From: Haberlea rhodopensis | Lineage: Eukaryota > Streptophyta > Magnoliopsida > Lamiales > Gesneriaceae | Assembly: GCA_907163345.1 (NCBI GenBank) | Contig: CAJQUN010000059.1 | Coordinates: 3,902,189 to 3,966,188 of the forward strand | Reading direction: 5' to 3' | Length of the DNA stretch: 64,000 nt | Shown: piece after piece, positions 56,345 through 64,000 of the stretch | How positions within the stretch are numbered: position 1 is the stretch's first letter | Layout: every line of letters starts with the position of its first letter | The notes under the pieces: model-generated | What the model saw: the letters and a program-made list of their open reading frames with translations, nothing else | Database searches by the model: none | What the model was told of the DNA's origin: nothing | Translations under genes and position numbers: made by a program

Positions 56345-58177
56345 ATGGATTCTTCAGATCGACGCCGGAAGAGGAAAAGAGTTTTCAGACAAGCTTATTC
56401 ATCTTTTTCTTGTCCTTCATACTTATTGTCTGTAAGATTTATTGTACTGAGCCTGGGTTTCCTCACCTTTCTTTATCTTTTAATCAATACTATTCCCTTT
56501 GACTCTTCAGCTTTTCGCCCTGTTTTAGTTGTTTCAAGCTTATCTCTATTGTCTTCTAGTAGTTCAAGAACTGTTAAGTCAGTTGGAGATTTTGAAAGTT
56601 TCTTGTTTCCTTGGACAATAGAGAGCAGGGTTTTGTTCCCTGATCATGTTTTATTGTTAGTGAGTGGTGTAAAGAAAGATGGGTTGATGAAGGAGATCGG
56701 TGTTGAGGGATTTGAGTGTGTTTACTTTGGTGAAACTGGAAGTGATTTTGTGAAGAAAAGGGTGATTTCCGTCGATGAATTTGATGAATTTAGGTCAATA
56801 ATGAGGTGCCCTCTTCCATCTATGAATTATTCAGCTTTAGTAAATTTGAGGGTAAGTGGTAAAATTGGAATCTTGAAAGAAGACAATAATGGGTTTTTGG
56901 TTAATAATCAGACTGTGAATTCTTGGGAAAATTTGGCTTATTTAGCTACTTTGGACGGGGATACAGTTGTGGTGTTTGTGAAAGGGTTGAATTTGAGGGG
57001 AAATAGGGAGTCTGATCCAAGTTTTTTTAGTTGTCATTTTGGGTTCGGACAATGGGAAAGAATTGAGACGTTTACCCTCACGACGAAGGCTTTGACTGCT
57101 GCTCAAGAAGTGGTGAGATGTCCGTTACCACGGAGTATTGGAAACAATCCTATTAAGGCTAAGGGTATTCGTGTCACCATTGGAGTGACATCCCATATCC
57201 GTGGTCGTGCTCACAAGCATCTAATTATCCCATCCGTGGCCAAGATTACAGACTTTGGTCCCGAGGGTAAGAAGAGAAGGGAGGGAAAATATGAGCTTTG
57301 TGCGTGCACGATGGTGTGGAACCAAGCTTCCTTCATACGTGAATGGATTATTTATCATTCTTGGCTTGGGGTGGAGAGATGGTTTATATATGATAACAAT
57401 AGTGATGATGGGACAGATGAAGTTATTCAAGAACTCGACCGTGACAATTACAATGTAACTAGGCATGTATGGCCATGGATCAAGACTCAAGAAGCTGGAT
57501 TCTCAAATTGTGCATTGCGTGCAAAAGACGAATGTAATTGGGTTTCTTTCATGGATGTAGATGAATACTTCTACTTTCCATACTCGACGCATAAACACCA
57601 AAGATTCGAGAACTTAGGGTATGCTGGTCAACATTCTCTTCGCACGTTAGTGGCAAACCTGTCATCTACATCACATAAAATTGCGGAGATCAGAACTTCT
57701 TGCCATAGTTTTGGACCTTCCGGGTTGAGTTCACCTCCATCCCAAGGCGTTACTGTAGGTTACACTTGCCGCCTTCAAAGTCCAGAGAGGCATAAATCCA
57801 TCATCAGACTAGAGGCACTAGACGCAACATTACTCAATGTGGTGCACCATTTTCGTTTGAAGAAGGGATTTAGATACCTGGATTTACCTCAGACTATGGT
57901 CATACTTAACCACTACAAATACCAAGTGTGGGAGGTTTTTAGAGCGAAATTTTACAGAAGAGTTGCTACATACGTCGCTGACTGGCAAGAAAGTCAGAAG
58001 GAAGGATCAAGAGATAGAGCTCCCGGTTTGGGAACCGAGGCTATTGAGCCGTCTGACTGGCCGCAGAAGTTCTGTGAAGTTTGGGACACTGGGCTGAGAG
58101 ATTTCGTTTTGTCGAATTTGGCTGATCTATCGACGGGTTTGCTTCCATGGGAGTCCCATTATGCTTTGAGTCATTAA
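56345..58177 (+). CDS. Glycosyltransferase family 92 (DUF23) protein
   Basis: An intact single-exon gene of 610 residues, predicted type II Golgi membrane protein. The start MDSSDRRRKRKRVFRQ lies in a good context (AAAAATGGA). Basic cytosolic residues precede a membrane anchor at about residues 27-47 (LLSVRFIVLSLGFLTFLYLL). The luminal stem is followed by the GT92 domain at about 313-560: CACTMVWNQASFIREWIIYH, FIYDNNSDDGTDEVI, then the DxD metal site in SFMDVDEYFYFP (near residue 403) and the late HHFRLKKGFRY. GT92 includes plant beta-1,4-galactan synthases (GALS). This longer protein looks more like the other, less characterised plant GT92 clade, so its acceptor is unknown. No disruption seen. 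Confidence 0.92.
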   Translation: MDSSDRRRKRKRVFRQAYSSFSCPSYLLSVRFIVLSLGFLTFLYLLINTIPFDSSAFRPVLVVSSLSLLSSSSSRTVKSVGDFESFLFPWTIESRVLFPDHVLLLVSGVKKDGLMKEIGVEGFECVYFGETGSDFVKKRVISVDEFDEFRSIMRCPLPSMNYSALVNLRVSGKIGILKEDNNGFLVNNQTVNSWENLAYLATLDGDTVVVFVKGLNLRGNRESDPSFFSCHFGFGQWERIETFTLTTKALTAAQEVVRCPLPRSIGNNPIKAKGIRVTIGVTSHIRGRAHKHLIIPSVAKITDFGPEGKKRREGKYELCACTMVWNQASFIREWIIYHSWLGVERWFIYDNNSDDGTDEVIQELDRDNYNVTRHVWPWIKTQEAGFSNCALRAKDECNWVSFMDVDEYFYFPYSTHKHQRFENLGYAGQHSLRTLVANLSSTSHKIAEIRTSCHSFGPSGLSSPPSQGVTVGYTCRLQSPERHKSIIRLEALDATLLNVVHHFRLKKGFRYLDLPQTMVILNHYKYQVWEVFRAKFYRRVATYVADWQESQKEGSRDRAPGLGTEAIEPSDWPQKFCEVWDTGLRDFVLSNLADLSTGLLPWESHYALSH

Positions 58178-60187
58178 ATTTGGAGTTTTTAATCATTGTA
58201 AAGGAGAAAATCATACCGATCCATTCTTTTTTCTTTATGTTGTCACACATGTTACACATAGTTTGTTCTTGTGGTAAAAGTATCAAAAGGGCTATAGGTT
58301 CGACACTGGAATCGTAAGTTTGGGGAGAAACTGAACATGTAATTTATGGTCTTATGATTCTTGAATATTGATTCATTTCATTTAACTCTTTTATGTGTTG
58401 TCTTCACCAAGACAAATTGGATTTTTATGTATCCTGTTTGTCAAAAAAGCAGAACATGTATATTGTACACCAGCTAAATTCTTGGTTGTATAGGATATGA
58501 CATGACCCTTTTCTTAAATTCGAAATCCTGCCTAGACAAGGATTGATCTGTCCCTAAAGACATGTAACATCAACCAAACCAGACAATTTGAGTGCAGCCA
58601 TAGCAGGTTCCTTAACACCAACAACTCTCAACCATCACCCACAAAACATTGTAGAAATATAACTTGTGCTGCTATTTTATAAGATGTGATATTCGATATA
58701 CATATAATATATTTTTTTCCAATGATAAGAACCAAGGCTTGCCAATGGCGAAAGGGACATTGCACCCATTTCATGCATGATGATGATCATTTTGACATTA
58801 CAAATAAAATAGATTTTGTTTAAAAAAAAATTAAAGTAACAATTCTATTGTATTTGAATATGATATTGTTTCTTATAATCCTCACATATAGATCCCACCC
58901 ATCACCAATGGTGAGCAAACAAAGCAACAAAGATAATTTACACGTTGATAACGAGGGAGACTGTCATTTTCATAGTTTTATTGATGCTGCTTCATGAGTG
59001 GTGTCCTAGAGGCATCTAATCATTTATTTGATATCAATATGAACATTCCATATTGATGTCAAACAAATGGCTGGATTGGTCATAAGGACATTAGGATCAT
59101 CACCAATTAAACCCATTTTTACGGTGGAGAGCAACCGTAATTCCCCTCCCTCATACCTTGCTTTCCTTCATTGTTCTTTTTTTTTTTTTTTTTTCTTTTT
59201 AATGTTTTTAATTTATTATGACTTGAAAGTCAAAATTATAATGTACAAGTTAAACGTTTAGTTCTTGATTAATATTCCACTAATTGGCAAGCATTCTCAA
59301 CAATTATATATATATGATAAAGTTATGGCTATCTTGGTAACATTGAGTCAAAATATATGAAATTTCCATATAGAAAAATTTATTACAAACTATAACTAAA
59401 ACCTCGTATGTTGTTGAACCAGTAAGAAAATATGTATAAAATTTAGAGTTTCAAAAATAATTAGATACAATAAAAATACATGAAATTTTAGGTGAATCAT
59501 TTTCTTTTCATTTTAAATAACATGGGATCTTTATTAAATTTATCGATAAAATTTATGTAACTCAGGTGATAGTATCGAAGAATAATTCATGATATTATTC
59601 GTTGTCATTCTTATGCTAGTGTTATTTGCATTTGATCTATATATTACAATTAAAATATTTTGATATTAAATATTTTTTATGTAAAAAACTAGATATTATA
59701 TTAAAATCAAAATCTTTATCATGGTAAAAATAAAGTTTCATTATAATATTCCTTCTTATTTATTTATTTATCCATTGATTAATTTTATTTTGTCGTGCGT
59801 GTTGATTGAAATTAAAAATAAGCAATACATGATAGGGAGACCAATTACATATGATCAGATCTACACAAAATTAAATATCAGTCTTTGAATAACAGTCTTA
59901 TTTTTCCAACCTGCGAATGAGACCAAGTTTGTACAAAAAAATTCAAATGCATTTACCAAATAAAAATTTAGAAAAAAAATACACTTGAGGTGATTCCATA
60001 TCCAATTCCACCTTTTAGTACAGTTCTTTCTATGTATGTCTTTGTTTATACCCACGATCGAAGGTGTTGCTTTTTTATTGTTGTTTCACTTGTCTTAATC
60101 CTTCCGGTAATGTGGGTTTATTGGTCGTTACTTAAACACTATATTATAATTATCGTTGTGGCTGTTTTAATAGGGTTTAATGATTTG
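58178..60187. other. Intergenic region 3' of the GT92 gene
   Basis: The first few hundred bases are probably 3' UTR. The rest is AT-rich with a poly(T) tract at 59177-59195 and no supported gene or element. Confidence 0.5.
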
Positions 60188-60358
60188 TGTAAAAATGGTT
60201 CAGTTTATTGAGTTGCTCTCACGCCATATAAATATACAAGTATAGTATGCTACAATTATGGTAGAGAATAAATATTGACACAATGACATAGCAAGGATTA
60301 GGATGTTGCCTTGGTTAAGATATTGACTTTCCATTAGCTAGGTTATTTCCTTAATACA
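60188..60358 (-). repeat. Candidate short 3' LTR of the Copia element
   Basis: On the minus strand TGTATTAAGGAAATAACC...CCATTTTTACA, 171 bp, starting 11 bases after the pol stop codon and a GCGTGGG purine-rich tract. The partner LTR is outside the window, so the borders are inferred only from TG...CA and position. Confidence 0.45.
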
Positions 60359-60369
60359 CCCACGCAAAA

Positions 60370-61900
60370 TCAACGTGCCATCAGCGACAGAGATTTGGAC
60401 CGCAGGAGAGTGAAGCGAGCACGATGAAGTGGTTTTGTGAGAAGGTCCGCTAACTGATCATCTGTTCGGATATAGGAGACACGAAGGTGACCTTTATTAG
60501 AGAGGTCTCGAACAAAGTGTGTCAAGAGAAATATGCTTCATGCGACTGTGCATAACAGGATGAATAGCGAGTCGTGTGGCACTAATGTTGTCGCACCAAA
60601 TGCGTGGCTGAGTACGAAGTTGAATGCCAAGTTCAGAAAATAAGTTTAGAATCCAACAAACTTCAGAGGCAGTAAAGGCAAGTGACCGATATTCGGCTTT
60701 AGTAGATGATCGAGAGACACCTTTCTGCTTTTGAGAGAGCCATGAGATGGGATTGGGCCCAAGAAACACAAGGTAGACAGTTGTAGACTTTCCTTCAGAG
60801 GGGTCACCCCCCCCCAGTCGGCATCAGAAAGCTGATAGAGTGAGATCCATGTGGTGACGGAGTATAAGAAAATGGTACAGTGAACCCTTCAAATAACGAA
60901 AGATACGCTTCACAGCTGACCAATGTGATGGGTCGGGAGCAGCCATGAATTGAGCAAGTTTATTGACGGCAAGGCAATGTCGGGCTGTGTGAGGGTGAGG
61001 TATTGAAGCCCACCAATGGCTTGGCGATATTCAGTCAAGTCTACTGTAGTCTTGGGACTCTGTGCGGATTGGTTGCCATGGGAGTAGTTAAGGGTTTTGA
61101 ACCATCCATGTTGTGGCGACGTAGTAGATCAAGTGTATACTTGCGTTGAGACAGGAATAGGCCTTCTCGGCATGACACCACTTCGCAGTAGATCAAGTGT
61201 ATACTTGCATTGAGACAGAATATGCCTTATCGGCATGACACCACTTCAACCCCAAGAAAATAAGATAGAGTACCAAGGTCCTTGACAGCAAACTGAGAGC
61301 CAAGATGATGAATCAAATCAGAAACCAGTGTGAAGTCTGAGCCAGTAAGAATTAAGTCATCAACGTAGTCAAGCACATATAGTTGAATGGAACCACGACG
61401 AAGGATAAATAATGAGGTATCTGAACTTGACTGGACAAAGCCAAAGGTCAAAAGGGCAGTACTGAGAGTATGATATCAGGCTGATGTGCTTGACGGAGGC
61501 CATATAGAGATTTCCGGAGGTGACAAATGTGATTTGGTAGTGAGGGGTCAACAAACCCGGGAGGTTGAGACATGTAAACTTTTTACGAAAGACCACCCTG
61601 CAGGAAGGCATTACTAATATCAAGTTGATGAATAGACCATCGGTGCATGAGAGCCAAGGATAGAATAGTGAGAATGGTGACAGGCTTGACGACCGGGCTG
61701 AATGTCTCAGTGTACTCAACACCTAGGCGTTGATGAAAGCCTTTTGCTACAAGACGAGCTTTGAATTTGTCAACAGTACCATCGGGGTGTCGTTTGATTC
61801 GAAAGACCCACTTGCATCCAATAATGTTTTGACTTGGATGCGGTGGAACAAGAGTCCAGGTTCCATGACGGGTGAGGGCAATGAATTCTTCAGACATCGC
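60370..61900 (-). pseudogene. Copia reverse transcriptase and RNase H
   Basis: RT begins MSEEFIALTRHGTWTLVPPH, with GCKWVFRIKRHPDGTVDKFK, LDISNAFLQG and YVDDLILTGSD (61350). RNase H has NPISWLSQKQKGVSRSSTKA and RIWCDNISATRLA, and the end reads DDQLADLLTKPLH-type sequence in a shifted frame to a stop at 60370. There are frameshifts between the blocks and a 64-bp internal duplication (61123-61250). Confidence 0.82.
61123..61250. repeat. 64-bp tandem duplication inside Copia RT
   Basis: Two copies starting AGTAGATCAAGTGTATACTT at 61123 and 61187, each ending GGCATGACACCACTTC, differing by a few bases. Because 64 is not a multiple of three, the duplication shifts the RT frame. Confidence 0.9.
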
Positions 61901-61906
61901 ACTGCG

Positions 61907-63538
61907 TCACCGAGGATCCTTTAGAGCTTCAGATACACAGGTAGGTTCAACATCGTTTGTTATTGGATGACTGGTGGCTGTAAAGATATGCTTTGGCCGA
62001 AAAATATTATTCATACTGCGAGTGCGCATGGTATGAGTGTGGAGAGGAGCCTCTGGACAATTTGGAGAGTTTATTATGGCATTTGAAGGAGTGGATACCA
62101 ATGGTGGTGGGTTGACTCGGGGAGACTTGTTAGAGTCGTAGGAGCACAGAGACCGAGTGCGAGCGGTTGCTGGTGTAGTAGGAAGGAGAGCAGCCGGTGC
62201 GGGAGGTGTCTCAGAAGTCAGCGGTGGTACAAAGATGATAGGAGGTGGAACACAACACTAGAGTCCTGTGGAGAAGAGGGACAATGCACAACCAAATAGT
62301 CCTTGCGTTGGTATGGAAAAATAAACTCTGAGAAGCGGACATGACGAAACATATATATCCGTGTGGATTGAATATCCAAGCATTTATAAGCGCCTTGGGA
62401 TGTTGAGTATCCAATAAACAGACACGGCTTGGAGTTGGAGTAAAGTTTAGATGTTGCATAAGGTCGGAGCCAGGGATAGCACATACATCCGAAGGTGCGC
62501 TACTTCAAATAATTTGGCACGCGGGAAAATAGTGCCTTAAAGGGGCTTTTCCCATGCAAAAGAGGAGTCGGCATTCGGTTAATGAGATAGCAGTCTCAAA
62601 GGCATGAACCCATAGAGCCGGGGGTGCAGAAGCATGATGTAAGATATTTCTGCCGGTTTGGATAATAGGTCTGTGTCGGCGTTCAGCAGTGCCATTCTGT
62701 TGAGGTGTATGAGAACCGGTAGTAAGCCATGAGATAACGTGATGTCCTAGGTACTTTCGTAATGCTAAGATTTCTCCGACATTGTCGCTGTAAGATTTTT
62801 AAACTAATGAGCAAAATGTCGGAAAGATTTCCGAGACCTGTGATTTAGCGCGCATATGATAAAACCAACAATATTGTGTAAAATGGTCGACAATAAGTAG
62901 GTAAACCGAAATCCATCATGAGTGGGAGTCTGGACTGGACCCCACACATCAGCATCCACATAGTGCAGAGAATGTATACTATGTAAAGACGTCTCTTTCA
63001 AGGGTAATTGTTGCGATTTATTACTATTGCAAGAGTTACAGCAAAAAATTGTAATAGAGAGTTTCTTAACAGTTGGTAAACAAAATTTAGAAATAATCAA
63101 CGAGCTTGTCTTTAACGATGGATTCCAAGATGAGCATGCCAAATGTAACTGGTGGTCTTAGAGCCTATAGTAGCAGCTGCAACAATGGGGTGAGCGGAAG
63201 AGGTAATGTGATAGGTTCCATTCTTACATATTCCGCAGGCCACTTTCGCCCCTGTGGTGCGATCCTTCACAAGAAAATAAGACGAATGGAACTCAATAAG
63301 GACATTGTTATCCGCAGTAAATTGATGAACAGATAAGAGGTTTTGGCTTGCATCCGGGACACATAAAACATTAGACAGACGGAAAATACTATCAGATAAG
63401 GATAAAAATAGAACTGCCTTTTGTGAGTGATAGGCAAACTTGTACCATCTGCAATTTTAACTTCTTCAGTACCGTCATATTCCGAGTGAATTTGGAGATT
63501 TCCAAGATCGCTCGTGATATTGTGAGATGCCCCTGAAT
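61907..63538 (-). pseudogene. Copia protease end, GAG-preintegrase, integrase
   Basis: Minus-strand frames read SGASHNITSDLGNLQ (protease active site region, 63530), IADGTSLPIT, CNSCNSNKSQQLPLK and YVDADVWGPVQTPTHDGFRF (integrase start, 62900). Then come CLFIGYSTSQGAYKCLDIQS (integrase C-terminus, 62400) and MRTRSMNNIFRPKHIF-CVSEALKDPR (linker to RT). Several frameshifts. The protease Asp codon itself is split by the hAT insertion. Confidence 0.8.
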
Positions 63539-63692
63539 TAGGGGTGCTCATCGGACCGGGTCGATACGTACTCGGTCCGGTCCGGGGCGATTTTTTAAAT
63601 CCAAACCGGTAGCACCACCGGTTCCGGTGCTACCGGTTTGGAACCGGTTCCTGTAACATTTAAAAAAATAAATAAATAATTTTTTTTTTGTT

Positions 63693-63764
63693 CAGCATGG
63701 CAACGGCTTTATAGCCGTTGCCATGCTGAACGTTGGCAAGGGCTATAAAGCCGTTGCCAACGTT
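63693..63764. repeat. Two adjacent long palindromes in the hAT 5' region
   Basis: The first has arms CAGCATGGCAACGGCT and AGCCGTTGCCATGCTG around TTAT (63693-63728), perfect. The second has arms AACGTTGGCAAGGGCT and AGCCGTTGCCAACGTT around ATAA (63729-63764), one mismatch. They occupy the same place, between poly(T) and poly(A/T), as the GATCGATC array of the hAT element at 41008. Confidence 0.93.
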
Positions 63765-63922
63765 CAATTTATTATTATTATTTTTTTAAATCTATAAATA
63801 TGTGCATATTTTTCATTCTTTTCCTCACAATTCATTCTTCTCACAATCCATTTTTCTCACAATTCTATACTTCAATCTCATATTTTCCTCTCGATTGTGC
63901 TATCTACAATTTATATATAATA

Positions 63923-64000
63923 ATGGCATCTTCATCTAGCAGCGGCGCTGGTCGTAGCCGGGGTCTCGTCCCGGGTCGTCTATCACTGAGTTCATCTTCG
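63923..64000 (+). CDS. Start of a hAT transposase ORF (partial)
   Basis: The ATG at 63923, downstream of TATAAATA (63797), opens MASSSSSGAGRSRGLVPGRL and stays open to the window edge (26 codons). Ser/Gly/Arg-rich N-termini are common before the BED finger of hAT transposases, but no diagnostic domain is within the window. Confidence 0.45.
   Translation, partial: MASSSSSGAGRSRGLVPGRLSLSSSS

Larger units (their letters stand above)
60188..63538 (-). mobile_element. Ty1/Copia retrotransposon, degenerate, minus strand
   Basis: Pol domains in order on the minus strand: protease (63538), GAG-preintegrase and integrase (63140-62200), RT (61897-61227) and RNase H (60769-60370), ending at a short candidate LTR. 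YVDDLILTGSD in RT and a very short LTR suggest an Ale-like lineage. A hAT element interrupts it at 63538, so gag and the 5' LTR should lie beyond the window. Confidence 0.85.
63539..64000 (+). mobile_element. hAT transposon, 5' part, running off the window
   Basis: Begins TAGGGGTGCTCATCGG at 63539, followed by GC-rich subterminal repeats (CGGTCCGGTCCGG, ACCGGTAGCACCACCGGTTCC), poly(T), two hairpins, a TATAAATA and the start of an ORF. The insert lies within the Copia protease. The adjacent octamer CCCTGAAT (63531-63538) is the predicted target duplication, whose other copy should follow the far end of the element. Confidence 0.75.

Overview
The window is nuclear DNA of a flowering plant, most likely a eudicot. 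It is AT-rich, has few genes, and is dominated by nested transposable elements of plant-specific lineages (Tekay-like and Tat-like Ty3 elements, a Sirevirus-like Copia element, MULEs, hAT elements and an endogenous caulimovirid). Genes with single long exons sit between them. I see no tRNA, rRNA, CRISPR or bacterial-type operon. The species cannot be named from this sequence.

Only two host genes are visible, both putative Golgi-type glycosyltransferases. One is a GT8 galacturonosyltransferase-like (GATL) gene on the minus strand (2866-4043), broken by a single-base frameshift. The other is an intact single-exon GT92/DUF23 glycosyltransferase of 610 residues on the plus strand (56345-58177). 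All other recognisable coding sequence belongs to mobile or viral elements.

Layout: 1-1400 unexplained G/T-rich sequence. 2866-4043 GATL. 4378-4719 hAT-type MITE. 4771-5325 tandem duplication. 5409-13936 complete but defective Tekay-like Ty3 retrotransposon with 2.6-kb LTRs and a perfect 5-bp TSD. 14246-14724 MITE. 14967-31987 MULE-type foldback element with 9-bp TSD, holding two nested retrotransposons: a Sirevirus-like gag-only element (16188-21306) and a Tat-lineage element on the minus strand (21405-31823). The Tat element carries a plus-strand antisense gene and a tandem-repeat block. 33930-39735 degenerate endogenous pararetrovirus, minus strand. 41008-43993 hAT transposon with TIRs, TSD and a broken transposase. 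45926-46157 MITE. 46963-47796 foldback tandem array. 48850-53300 derelict MULE split by a 1.86-kb solo LTR. 55275-56057 foldback element just upstream of the GT92 gene. 60188-63538 minus-strand Copia, interrupted at its protease active site by another hAT element that runs off the window.

The most unusual signal is a palindrome module (GCGATCGATCGC, a spacer containing AGGCARTARSY, then a second palindrome). It occurs in a Tekay-like LTR, a second solo LTR and the 5' region of a class II hAT transposon. The Sirevirus LTRs carry arrays of the same heptamer in the opposite arrangement (GATCGCC-TGA-GGCGATC). Four elements of three unrelated families therefore share GGCGATC half-sites in non-coding regulatory sequence, which known family features only partly explain.
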